This document shows positions 43,418-51,716 of a stretch of DNA of 52,180 nucleotides, piece by piece. Every line of letters begins with the position of its first letter. Position 1 is the stretch's first letter. Under the pieces are notes generated by a model. It ran no database searches. It was not told the DNA's origin and worked only from the letters and a program-made list of their open reading frames with translations. The translations under genes were made by a program, and so were the position numbers. This stretch comes from Rheinheimera sp. 1928-s (GTDB lineage Bacteria > Pseudomonadota > Gammaproteobacteria > Enterobacterales > Alteromonadaceae): positions 63,777 through 115,956 of the forward strand of contig NZ_JARIXP010000005.1 of the NCBI RefSeq assembly GCF_029269265.1. The letters are read 5' to 3'.

Positions 43418-44371
43418 TCAAGACTGTACTTCAAAACTATCCTGATGTTTCACCAAATCAGCTTTGCTGATGGCAAACACACCTAAACCACCACGTTCAA
43501 ATTCCAGCCATTGTAAGGGCAAATCCGGATACAGCTCTTGCAGCGCCACCATGCTATTACCCACTTCACAAATCAGCCAGCCACCGTCGTTTAGATGCTC
43601 TGCAGCTTCAGCCAAAATACGGCGAGTCAATTCCAGACCATCGTGGCCAGAAGCTAAACCTAATTCAGGCTCGTGATGGTATTCATCCGGTAAGTCGGCC
43701 ATATCGTCAGCATCGACGTAAGGCGGATTAGTCACAATCAAATCGTAAGTTTGGCCTTTGATGGCATTGTAGCCATCAGACAACATAGGAAACACCTGAT
43801 GTTCCAGCTCATGCTGTTCAATATTAAATATTGCGACATCCAGCGCTTCTTCACTGATATCCAGAGCATCCACTTCGGCATTCGGGAACTGTTTAGCACA
43901 AGCAATAGCAATACAACCGGAACCCGTGCACAAATCTAAAATACGTGCCGGTTCATGTTCTTTAAACCAGGGCTCGAAGCCTCGGTTAATCAGCTCGCCT
44001 ATAGGAGAACGTGGCACTAACACCCGCTCGTCGACATAAAAACTCAAACCACAGAAAAAAGCTTGCTGAGTTAAATAAGCGGCCGGAATTCGTTGTTCAA
44101 TGCGTTGCAGCAACAGATCACAAAAAACTTTGGCTTCAGTGCTGGTCATACGCAGAGGCAACAGGTTTTCAGTAATACGCGCCATATCCAGACTATGAGC
44201 CAGCAATAAGGCTGCTTCATCCCATGGATTGTCGGTACCGTGGCCAAAATAAATATGGGCTTTATTAAACTGGCTGACAGACCAGCGTAACCAGTCGTGG
44301 ATGGAATGCAGCTGGCGGATGGCTTCGTCGATAATTTCCGCAGTCAGATGGCTACTTTGATGCTCTGTCAT
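43418..44371 (-). CDS. prmB: Ribosomal protein uL3 glutamine N5-methyltransferase
   Basis: A 317-residue SAM-dependent enzyme that methylates a glutamine of ribosomal protein uL3 (Gln150 in E. coli). The SAM site is ILDLCTGSGCIAIACA. The catalytic NPPY motif appears in VTNPPYVDADDM, followed by YHHEPELGLASGHDG, which separates PrmB from PrmC. It is divergent from smrB, with only 35 bp between the starts, and probably cotranscribed with aroC. Confidence 0.95.
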   Translation of the reverse strand: MTEHQSSHLTAEIIDEAIRQLHSIHDWLRWSVSQFNKAHIYFGHGTDNPWDEAALLLAHSLDMARITENLLPLRMTSTEAKVFCDLLLQRIEQRIPAAYLTQQAFFCGLSFYVDERVLVPRSPIGELINRGFEPWFKEHEPARILDLCTGSGCIAIACAKQFPNAEVDALDISEEALDVAIFNIEQHELEHQVFPMLSDGYNAIKGQTYDLIVTNPPYVDADDMADLPDEYHHEPELGLASGHDGLELTRRILAEAAEHLNDGGWLICEVGNSMVALQELYPDLPLQWLEFERGGLGVFAISKADLVKHQDSFEVQS

Positions 44372-44406
44372 TGTGTTTTACTCTACTGATTGGTTAGACT
44401 TCGGGC

Positions 44407-44943
44407 ATGCGAAAAAAAACACCAGCTCCAGATCTTCCAGATGATGAAAAACAGCTGTTCCGTGACTCGGTAACAGGCGCACGCCCCTTGCAGCAGGACA
44501 AGATACCTTTTGCCCGCCAACCCGGCAAGGTCAGAATGGCCGCCACTTTAACAAATAGCAGTCCAGATAGCCATTTGTTTTACTTTTCCGACCAGTACGA
44601 AGGTTTTTTAAGCGACGGCTCTACCCTGGCTTTTGTTCAGACGGGCGACGACCCAACCTTAGCCCGGCAATTGAAGCGCGGAGAATTCCGCCCGGCCGTG
44701 GTGCTGGATTTACATGGTTTAACCCAACAACAGGCCAAAACTGAACTGGCTGGCTTATTGGCTTATTGTGAACAACAACATTTAAACTGCGCTTGCATAG
44801 TGCACGGCAAAGGTTTGGGCATTCTGGCAAAAAGAGTACCGAATTGGCTGGTACAGCACCCCAATGTGCGGGCTTTTCATACGGCCCCAACAGAATGGGG
44901 CCGGGATGGTGCTTTGCTGGTATTGCTCAGGACACCGACTTAA
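44407..44943 (+). CDS. smrB: Endonuclease SmrB (ribosome rescue factor)
   Basis: A 178-residue Smr-domain nuclease that cuts mRNA between collided ribosomes in E. coli. The Smr domain covers residues about 97-178, with the DLHG motif in VVLDLHGLTQQQA and the HGKG motif in IVHGKGLGILAK. The N-terminal half, including LFRDSVTGARPLQQDKI, matches the SmrB extension that docks on ribosomes. Its 3' end overlaps the convergent sixA gene by 17 bp. Confidence 0.93.
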   Translation: MRKKTPAPDLPDDEKQLFRDSVTGARPLQQDKIPFARQPGKVRMAATLTNSSPDSHLFYFSDQYEGFLSDGSTLAFVQTGDDPTLARQLKRGEFRPAVVLDLHGLTQQQAKTELAGLLAYCEQQHLNCACIVHGKGLGILAKRVPNWLVQHPNVRAFHTAPTEWGRDGALLVLLRTPT

Positions 44944-45418
44944 CCAGATGGATCATGCTGGGGCAGGCATACTCCAATAACATTCCTCTGTGCTGATGGT
45001 AATCAATACAAGCCACACCTGCAGTATCAAAAATTGGCGCCTGGCCACTGCGGGTAAAAGCTTCCACCAAAAAACTGACCAGTGGCATATGGGACACCAA
45101 CAGGATTTTCGCCTGCGGATTTTCGGCATACAGCATGTCAAGAAAATCGACCACTAACTGAGCATTACCTTCAGGCACCAGATCTGTATTTAGTTCAACA
45201 ACATGGCTCGATAGCCCTTTTTGCACTAAAACTGCGGCGGTTTGCACAGTCCTGCGATAAGGGCTGGAGAAAATCCGGTCAAATGCACTATAGTGGTGAT
45301 GCAGCCATTCTGCCATTTCACTGACTTCGGCCTGACCTGCTGCTGTTAACTGTCGTTCACTGTCGCTCAAGTACTGCGGTTCAGCTTCACCGTGCCGCAT
45401 AATAACCAAATTAACCAT
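44927..45418 (-). CDS. sixA: Phosphohistidine phosphatase SixA
   Basis: A 163-residue histidine phosphatase. The RHG motif is at residues 8-10 (IMRHGEAEP), with the second His in LLVSHMPLV. The fold region FDRIFSSPYRRTVQTA is typical. SixA dephosphorylates phosphohistidine, in E. coli acting on the nitrogen PTS protein NPr. It overlaps smrB tail to tail, a pairing also seen in relatives. Confidence 0.93.
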   Translation of the reverse strand: MVNLVIMRHGEAEPQYLSDSERQLTAAGQAEVSEMAEWLHHHYSAFDRIFSSPYRRTVQTAAVLVQKGLSSHVVELNTDLVPEGNAQLVVDFLDMLYAENPQAKILLVSHMPLVSFLVEAFTRSGQAPIFDTAGVACIDYHQHRGMLLEYACPSMIHLVKSVS

Positions 45419-45437
45419 TGTTGCTACCAGTTACAAC

Positions 45438-45454
45438 TTCGCGACGCTCGCGAA
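45438..45454. promoter_or_regulatory. TTCGCGA palindrome in the sixA / M16 peptidase divergent region
   Basis: TTCGCGA-CGC-TCGCGAA is a perfect 7-bp inverted repeat 20-36 bp upstream of the sixA start and about 140 bp before the M16 gene. It could be an operator or a small hairpin in the leader. Evidence is symmetry and location only. Confidence 0.25.
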
Positions 45455-45590
45455 AAGAGTGCGCTATGATAATGAAAGTTAATGCCGACAGTAACTGCTA
45501 ATAAAGCATAAAATTGCGTTACTATATTCCTAATCGCTATGATGAACCCTCGCATTCCGTATTTTCAGGGTTCCCGTCACGAGGCATAAA

Positions 45591-48362
45591 TTGAAAAAAA
45601 GCCAGTTAATGCAAAGCCCTAACGATAAGCGTCAGTACCTGGCGCTCACTTTAGCCAACGATCTGCCTGTACTCTTAGTGCATCAACAAGACGCAGAAAA
45701 AAGTGCTGCAGCCCTGACAATTAACGTCGGACATTTTGACGATCCTGCCGAACGACAGGGTTTAGCGCACTTTTTGGAGCATATGCTGTTTTTGGGCACT
45801 GAAAAATATCCGGACGCCGGTGAATATCAGCATTTTATTAATCATCATGGCGGCAGCCACAATGCCTGGACAGGTACTGAGCACAGCAGCTTTTTCTTTG
45901 ATATAGACACAGACTACTTTGAGCAGGCTCTGGACAGGTTTGCCGATATGTTTCGCGCGCCGTTGTTTCACGCCGACTACATTGAAAAAGAGCGACAGGC
46001 CATTGAAGCCGAGTTTTCACTCAAACTCAAAGACGACAGCAGAAGGATTTATCAGGTTCACAAAGAAACTGTGAATCCTGCCCACCCTTTTGCCAAGTTT
46101 TCAGTCGGTAATTTACTGACCTTGTGTGATACCCCAGATCAAAGCCTGCAACAGGCGGTGCAGCAGTTTTTTAAAAGCCAATATGGCACCCGCCGTATGA
46201 GCTTATGTCTGGTCTCTCCATTCCCCTTGCAACAACTGGAACAGCTGGTTCATCAGTATTTTGATGCCTTACCCAATGAGGTTTGTGCCAAAGCCCCGTT
46301 GTCGCAGCCTTTGTATCTGGCTGAACATCAAGCCCTGCAACTGGATATAGAACCTCACAAATTCAGCCAACGGCTGGTTGCCAGCTTTGCATTGCCCGAT
46401 ATCCAGCCCTGGTACAAATACAAACTGATTTCTTTTTTGGCGCATTTATTAGGTGACGAAGGTCCTGGCTCTTTACTGGCTTTTATAAAAGACAACGGTT
46501 GGGTGAATCAGCTCAGTGCAGGCGGAGGTATAGATGGCAGCAACTACAAAGATTTCACTTTGTCGTTTGAGCTGACAGAACAAGGCGTATCTGCCAAAGA
46601 GCACATTATTGAAGCTTTGTTTGGTCAGTTGCAATTGCTGCGTCAGTCGCCATTCCCGGAGCATTTGTTTCTGGAACGTCAGCGCTTAGTGCAGTGGAGC
46701 TATTTGTATCAGGAGCCAAGCACAGCTTTGCAGGGAGCCTGCGATTTGTCAGTCAATATGCAGCATTATCCGGTGGATGATTATGTCTATGGTGACTATC
46801 GTATGGACTTGCCGCCTGAAGCTTTATACCGCGAACTGCTGGGACATTTCAGACCAGACAATATGAGGGTGATGTTTATTGCCCCTGAAATTATAGCCAA
46901 CCGGGAAGCACGCTGGTATCAGACGCCATATAGTGTGCAACCACTACAACAAAGCAGGATGAACAGTTACCTGCACGCCAAAGTGCCAGAAGGCAGTCAT
47001 CTGCCGCAAAGTAATCCCTATCTGGTCACAGAGCTCAACTTGCTGGCCGATACCGATCATATGGCCAAACCTGTGTTAGTGGCGAAAGAAACCGGCTTTA
47101 AATTATGGTTTAAAGCCGACACTGACTTTAAAACCCCAAAAGGCCATATTTTTGTTCAACTGAATTTACCAAACTGCATTGGTTCTGTGAGTCAGATGGC
47201 CTGCAGCCGTTTGTGGCTGGAGTTGTTTCAGGATCAGATCAACGAAAGCTTTTATGCCGCAACTACAGCTGGCCTGACTTATCATTTACATGTGCAGCAT
47301 AACGGCATCAGTTTGCACAGCAGCGGTTTAGCAGGAAATCAAATTAAATTAGTCGCTGACTTACTGGCTCAGATGGCCTTTTGCCAGTTTGATGAACAAC
47401 GTTTTGATGAAATCAAACGCCAGTTAATTCGGCACTGGCAAAATCACAGTAAAAATAAACCTGTGTCCAAATTATTCAGCCAGCTGTCGTCTTTGTTACA
47501 GCCTTTGAACCCGGATATTGATCAACTGGCAGCAGCCTTACAGCAACAAAGTTTCAGCACTTTTAAACAGTTTCACCAGCAACTGCTGAAACACGTTCAT
47601 CTGGAAGCTTTTATGCTGGGCAATTGGCGTAAAGAAGACCCAGAGCAGTTAAGTCAGGCTTTAAAATCCTGGCTTGCAGAACAGCAACAAGGTGAAGCTT
47701 TGCCTCGTCAGCGCTACAACACTCAGGGGATAGGTCCTGTGTGGGTGAAAGTGCCTGTTGAACACAGTGATCAGGCGCTGGTGATTTATTTACCATCACG
47801 GCAAAAGCGGCCAGTGGATATGGCGCTTTTTATGTTGGCCAATCATTTACTCTCTCCGGAATACTTCCATGTGCTGCGCACAGAACAGCAATTGGGTTAT
47901 CTGGTGGGGACAGGCTATGTGCCAATGAATCTGTTGCCCGGCATCGCCTTTTATATCCAAAGCCCTGCGGCCTCATGCGCTGATTTATACAAAGCCACTT
48001 TGGCCTTCTACAAAAACTTTCTGTCAGAGCTTGAAGAGCTGGATGAAGAAGAGTTCGTACAGATGAAACAAGGCCTGGCCACACAAATTAAAGAGCGCGA
48101 CAGCAGCTTAGGTGCCAGAGCAAAACGGCTTTGGCTTGCCATAGGCCAGGGCGACCATCAGTTTGATTTAAATGAACAGATAGAGCGGGCACTGGAACAA
48201 CTCAGTCTGAACGATTTTATCGCATTTTTTTACCAGTTATTGGCGCCGGACTACGATGCTATTTTTCTGGCTACAGGAGATAAACCGGACCACAGTCATT
48301 TAACTGAACAAAACCCGTTCAATTTATTAGAGAAATTACCTTTATTGTCGGAATGGCTTTGA
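45591..48362 (+). CDS. M16A zinc metallopeptidase (pitrilysin/insulinase family)
   Basis: A 923-residue zinc peptidase of the protease III/insulin-degrading enzyme group. The inverted zinc motif HFLEH is at residues 60-64, followed by the third ligand Glu in the EKERQAIEAEF helix. Four homologous domains are expected, and the C-terminal half keeps the RTEQQLGYLVGTGY substrate-binding element. Unlike E. coli PtrA it lacks a signal peptide, so it is probably cytoplasmic. It begins with a rare TTG codon, supported by GAGG six bases upstream and a homologous first segment. The next gene follows 54 bp later on the same strand. Confidence 0.93.
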   Translation: MKKSQLMQSPNDKRQYLALTLANDLPVLLVHQQDAEKSAAALTINVGHFDDPAERQGLAHFLEHMLFLGTEKYPDAGEYQHFINHHGGSHNAWTGTEHSSFFFDIDTDYFEQALDRFADMFRAPLFHADYIEKERQAIEAEFSLKLKDDSRRIYQVHKETVNPAHPFAKFSVGNLLTLCDTPDQSLQQAVQQFFKSQYGTRRMSLCLVSPFPLQQLEQLVHQYFDALPNEVCAKAPLSQPLYLAEHQALQLDIEPHKFSQRLVASFALPDIQPWYKYKLISFLAHLLGDEGPGSLLAFIKDNGWVNQLSAGGGIDGSNYKDFTLSFELTEQGVSAKEHIIEALFGQLQLLRQSPFPEHLFLERQRLVQWSYLYQEPSTALQGACDLSVNMQHYPVDDYVYGDYRMDLPPEALYRELLGHFRPDNMRVMFIAPEIIANREARWYQTPYSVQPLQQSRMNSYLHAKVPEGSHLPQSNPYLVTELNLLADTDHMAKPVLVAKETGFKLWFKADTDFKTPKGHIFVQLNLPNCIGSVSQMACSRLWLELFQDQINESFYAATTAGLTYHLHVQHNGISLHSSGLAGNQIKLVADLLAQMAFCQFDEQRFDEIKRQLIRHWQNHSKNKPVSKLFSQLSSLLQPLNPDIDQLAAALQQQSFSTFKQFHQQLLKHVHLEAFMLGNWRKEDPEQLSQALKSWLAEQQQGEALPRQRYNTQGIGPVWVKVPVEHSDQALVIYLPSRQKRPVDMALFMLANHLLSPEYFHVLRTEQQLGYLVGTGYVPMNLLPGIAFYIQSPAASCADLYKATLAFYKNFLSELEELDEEEFVQMKQGLATQIKERDSSLGARAKRLWLAIGQGDHQFDLNEQIERALEQLSLNDFIAFFYQLLAPDYDAIFLATGDKPDHSHLTEQNPFNLLEKLPLLSEWL

Positions 48363-48416
48363 CAGTGCGTACAACATTGGTTAACGTGAATTGACATCCA
48401 TTAAAAAAGTCTGACT

Positions 48417-50654
48417 GTGCGCCTTACTCCTGTTTTATTGCTGCCATTGAGCCTTGTTATGGCTGCGCCCTTGCCTGTATTTGCTGCAGGCTGGGAGCAG
48501 TTGCAACCTTATGTGCTGACAGTGATCTCCGCCCTTTCTATAGTCGCCCTGACGCTGGCTCATCTGAGTATAGTGCGGATGCGACGTTATCAATCCAAAC
48601 TGGAACAAAGTGAAGAGCGTTTACGTTTGTCGTTATGGGGCAGCGGCGATGAATTATGGGACTGGGATATGCAGGCAGGCCAGCTGTACCGATCCAGTTC
48701 CTGGCATCAACCTCTGGAGAAACCAGGTGACAGCCAGCAGTTTCCACCGAATCGTTCTGAGATCCATCCACAGGATGTAGAAAGAGTCACCAGTTCTTTG
48801 CAGCAACATATGCATGGCATGACGCCTATTTTTGAATCCAGTTACCGAATTAAAGCCGCCAATGGCCAATGGCTTTGGGTACTGGACAGAGGCAAAGTGG
48901 TGCAATTAAACGAACAAGGTCAGGCAATACGGATGACCGGCACCTTAAAAAATATTCAGCAGTTAAAAGAAACCGAAGAGCGTTTAAGCTTATTTGCCCG
49001 CTGTCTGGATAATATCTCTGATGCTGTAATGGTATGTGACACTAATTTTGCGTTATTGGAAGTCAACCCTGCTTTTGTCAGCATGACAGGCAAAAGCCGT
49101 GAATCGGTGTTGCATAGCGTATTTGAACTTTGTCTCTACCCAGCCCGGTTTTTACATGAAATCCGTCAGGCGTTGTTGGAGCAAGGCTATTGGGCTGGTG
49201 AAATTGAAGATAAACGCCATAACGGCGACTTGTTTCAGGCTGAGCTGAGTTTTGATGTGATTAAAGACGAACTGGGTCAGGTGCAGCAGTTTGTTGGTGT
49301 GGTTTCAGATATCAGCGAGCGGAAAAAACGCGAAGCCGAACTAAATCGTTTGGCAGACACAGACACCTTAACAGGCTTACCCAACAGAGCACGTTTTTCC
49401 AGTCATTTGACTCAACTGGTGCGGGAACAGGTAGAGCATGCACTTCTGGTATTCGATTTAGACAACTTCAAAAAAATTAACGACTCACTTGGCCATGAGC
49501 TCGGCGATACCTTATTGTGCAAATTATCCGAGCGTTTAAGCCTGTTCACCCGCTTTAAAGCAAAGTTATACCGCTTAGGGGGTGACGAATTCGCAGTGCT
49601 GCTGGAGAACACCAACGATATTCACAGTATTACCAGTCTGGCTAAAGACTTACTGAAACAAATTAACCTGCCCTTTTTTATCGAGCAGCACGAACTGGCG
49701 ATCACCAGCAGTATTGGCATCGTTTTGTATCCGGAAGATGGCCACGACCCTCAGGCGCTGCTGAGAAACGCGGATACGGCTATGTACCATGCCAAACACG
49801 AAGGCGCCAACCGTTACCTGTTTTTTAATGACTCGATGAACAAACTTGCAGTCAAACGACTGCAAGTGGAAAACCTGATCCGCCACGGCTTAAAAGAAGA
49901 TTACTTCACGGTGTTTTATCAGCCGAAAATGGACATAGTCACAGGTCAACTGGTGGGTATGGAAGCTTTGGTGCGTTTTATCACTCCCAAAAAAGGCTTA
50001 ATCAGCCCGGCTTCTTTTATTCCGGTGGCAGAAGAAACAGGCCAAATTCTTGAAATTGGTGAAGTGGTTTTGCAAAAAACCTGCGAAGACGTCAAACGCT
50101 GGATAGATATGGGTTTGTTTCATGGCCGTGTCGCCGTTAATTTATCTGCCAAGCAGTTTATGTTGCCGTTTTTATGTGAGCAGATAGATGACATTCTGCA
50201 GCGCTCTGAACTGCCCTCTTATCATCTGGAACTGGAAATCACTGAAGGTACTGTTATGCAGTCACCAACACTGGCGATCGATACCATGAAAAAGCTGCGC
50301 GCCCGTGGTATTCATCTGGCGATGGATGACTTTGGTACCGGCTACTCCTCTTTGGCTTATTTAAAACAGTTTCCGCTGAACACCTTAAAAATCGATAAAG
50401 CCTTTATCGACGATATGAATACGGCTCGTGGCCGCAATATGGTGGACACTATAGTCACCATAGCGCACAACCTGAACCTGACGGTAGTAGCGGAAGGGGT
50501 AGAGCAAGCTGAGCAGTTACAACAGCTCAAGCAGCTGCGCTGTGAGATTATTCAGGGCTATTTCTACAGCAAGCCTTTGTCGGCTCATGATTTTGGTTTG
50601 TTCTTAAAACAACAGAAACAGCAAAAACCAAAACTGACTGCAGTGCCGGGTTAA
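48417..50654 (+). CDS. PAS-PAS-GGDEF-EAL c-di-GMP turnover protein
   Basis: A 745-residue protein. It has an N-terminal signal-like helix (ending PVFAA), a membrane segment at about 34-53, PAS domains at about 70-185 and 190-300, a GGDEF domain at about 305-465 and an EAL domain at about 480-735. The cyclase motif is intact at 388-392 (LGGDEF), but the I-site position reads RFKA instead of RxxD, so product inhibition is probably lost. The EAL domain keeps Glu516 of EAL, NLSAKQF, ELEITEG, DDFGTGYSS, KIDKAF, AEGVE and QGYFYSKP, so phosphodiesterase activity is likely. The GTG start at 48417 has a weak ribosome site; ATG 48459 is an alternative. Confidence 0.92.
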   Translation: MRLTPVLLLPLSLVMAAPLPVFAAGWEQLQPYVLTVISALSIVALTLAHLSIVRMRRYQSKLEQSEERLRLSLWGSGDELWDWDMQAGQLYRSSSWHQPLEKPGDSQQFPPNRSEIHPQDVERVTSSLQQHMHGMTPIFESSYRIKAANGQWLWVLDRGKVVQLNEQGQAIRMTGTLKNIQQLKETEERLSLFARCLDNISDAVMVCDTNFALLEVNPAFVSMTGKSRESVLHSVFELCLYPARFLHEIRQALLEQGYWAGEIEDKRHNGDLFQAELSFDVIKDELGQVQQFVGVVSDISERKKREAELNRLADTDTLTGLPNRARFSSHLTQLVREQVEHALLVFDLDNFKKINDSLGHELGDTLLCKLSERLSLFTRFKAKLYRLGGDEFAVLLENTNDIHSITSLAKDLLKQINLPFFIEQHELAITSSIGIVLYPEDGHDPQALLRNADTAMYHAKHEGANRYLFFNDSMNKLAVKRLQVENLIRHGLKEDYFTVFYQPKMDIVTGQLVGMEALVRFITPKKGLISPASFIPVAEETGQILEIGEVVLQKTCEDVKRWIDMGLFHGRVAVNLSAKQFMLPFLCEQIDDILQRSELPSYHLELEITEGTVMQSPTLAIDTMKKLRARGIHLAMDDFGTGYSSLAYLKQFPLNTLKIDKAFIDDMNTARGRNMVDTIVTIAHNLNLTVVAEGVEQAEQLQQLKQLRCEIIQGYFYSKPLSAHDFGLFLKQQKQQKPKLTAVPG

Positions 50655-50703
50655 AAAGGTCTTGGTCCTTTAGCAAGAAAGTATCCATAACACAAAACAA
50701 AAA

Positions 50704-50750
50704 AGGGTTAGTCCAGATCCAATACCAAGTACTGGATCTGAGCTAACCCT
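50704..50750 (-). terminator. Terminator hairpin between the GGDEF-EAL gene and maoP
   Basis: 18-base arms (AGGGTTAGTCCAGATCCA and its near complement, 16 of 18 paired) around an 11-base loop. In the minus direction it is followed by TTTTGTTTTG, so it mainly ends maoP. In the plus direction the tail is poor. Confidence 0.75.
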
Positions 50751-50769
50751 CTCTTCAGAGTATTACTTT

Positions 50770-51117
50770 TTAATCTGCGTCGTTATCTACAAACGAGAAG
50801 TCTTCCCCACCATCTGCAATACGCTTCTTACCAAATACGGTATGAAATTTGCGTTTTTCCTGCAAACGTTGCTTGTACTTCAACCAGACTTTTTCATACT
50901 GACTGGCTGCTTCCTGTTCGCCTTTGCAAACAGCGATAAAACGTTGTTCTTCTTCATTGACTGGCTGGCGTGAGCCTGCTTCCAGTTCCTGCATGGCGTT
51001 GCCATGTTTTTCCAGCAGATTACCCTCTGCCAGAGTAAAGCGCCCGGACCTGGTGAATCCCTTAGGGAAATTCTGGTCATCGAAAAAGCGACGATTAGCG
51101 ACAAAACTTTGCTGCAT
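50770..51117 (-). CDS. maoP: MaoP (DUF413/YifE) macrodomain Ori protein
   Basis: A 115-residue protein aligned along its length with E. coli YifE/MaoP: ANRRFFDDQNFPKGFTRSG, LLEKHGNAMQEL, the PVNEEEQRFIAVCKGE block and the KFHTVFGKK segment. In E. coli MaoP acts with a short DNA site, maoS, to confine mobility of the Ori macrodomain. The frame includes a GTG one codon upstream; I use the ATG at 51117, with AGAGGA eight bases before it. It is probably monocistronic. An AT-rich nested palindrome lies upstream. Confidence 0.92.
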   Translation of the reverse strand: MQQSFVANRRFFDDQNFPKGFTRSGRFTLAEGNLLEKHGNAMQELEAGSRQPVNEEEQRFIAVCKGEQEAASQYEKVWLKYKQRLQEKRKFHTVFGKKRIADGGEDFSFVDNDAD

Positions 51118-51182
51118 CACTTTTTTCCTCTAATTTTGTTGTATCTACAGCTATCCGAATCAAACTGTGCGCAGTATGGTAA

Positions 51183-51237
51183 ACAAAATCAGACTCGTCA
51201 AACAAAAATTTTGCTTTGTCAAAAGAAATGATTTTGT
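51183..51237. promoter_or_regulatory. Nested AT-rich palindrome upstream of maoP
   Basis: Outer arms ACAAAATCA (51183-51191) and TGATTTTGT (51229-51237) enclose an inner near-palindrome CAAACAAAA/TTTTGCTTTG centred on AAAAATTTT. It begins 66 bp before the maoP start and covers the likely promoter area. No strong -35/-10 pair could be fixed. Confidence 0.4.
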
Positions 51238-51354
51238 AATGCCTCGGAAGACGCATTTTGCTCAGAAAATAATCGCAACTATTTGACGAATAACCCTTTT
51301 AATCCGTCCAAATTGCAAATTTTGATACGTAATGAATACCAGGCAGGATCAATG

Positions 51355-51546
51355 CTAAAAGAAATTTGAAAAGCGGCCAAAGGCGCGGCGTAGCGTCAGT
51401 CTTTTATGATTATGAAACAAGGGAAGCACCAGAGGCCCCAAACACAAAGCAGCCAAAGCCCAGCGTTTAGCGGCCATACCAGCCCGTAACGCCGCAATAT
51501 AGACACTGACACTGCTCAGACAAAAAAGACTCAGGATAAAAACCAC
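51355..51546 (-). CDS. Small two-helix membrane protein
   Basis: A 63-residue open frame that looks real. A GTG start has AGGAG six bases upstream (51553-51557). The product has a hydrophobic N-terminal helix (VFILSLFCLSSVSVYIAAL), a short basic loop (RAGMAAKRW), a second helix (ALAALCLGPLVLPLF) and a basic tail (HNHKRLTLRRAFGRF). That gives a two-span protein with both ends outside or a re-entrant hairpin. I do not recognise the family. It lies between the oligopeptidase B terminator and maoP, both on the same strand. Confidence 0.6.
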   Translation of the reverse strand: MVFILSLFCLSSVSVYIAALRAGMAAKRWALAALCLGPLVLPLFHNHKRLTLRRAFGRFSNFF

Positions 51547-51665
51547 ACCGAACTCCTGCTTGGTACTTCTGCTTAAAAAAACCGCGGCACTATACCAGAC
51601 AGCGCTAGCACTGACTGCAGAAAATGACTACAAATGCGACGAAAGCCTGAGTCAGGCCAGCAGAA

Positions 51666-51707
51666 AAAAAAAGCGGCGCAGTTCACCGAGCCTGCGCCGC
51701 TTTTTTT
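51666..51707 (-). terminator. Terminator after oligopeptidase B
   Basis: A 16-base perfect stem (seven As then GCGGCGCAG, and complement) with a 10-base loop and T-runs on both strands, 9 bp past the peptidase stop. It separates that gene from the small membrane protein gene. Confidence 0.9.
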
Positions 51708-51716
51708 AGTGTTGAA

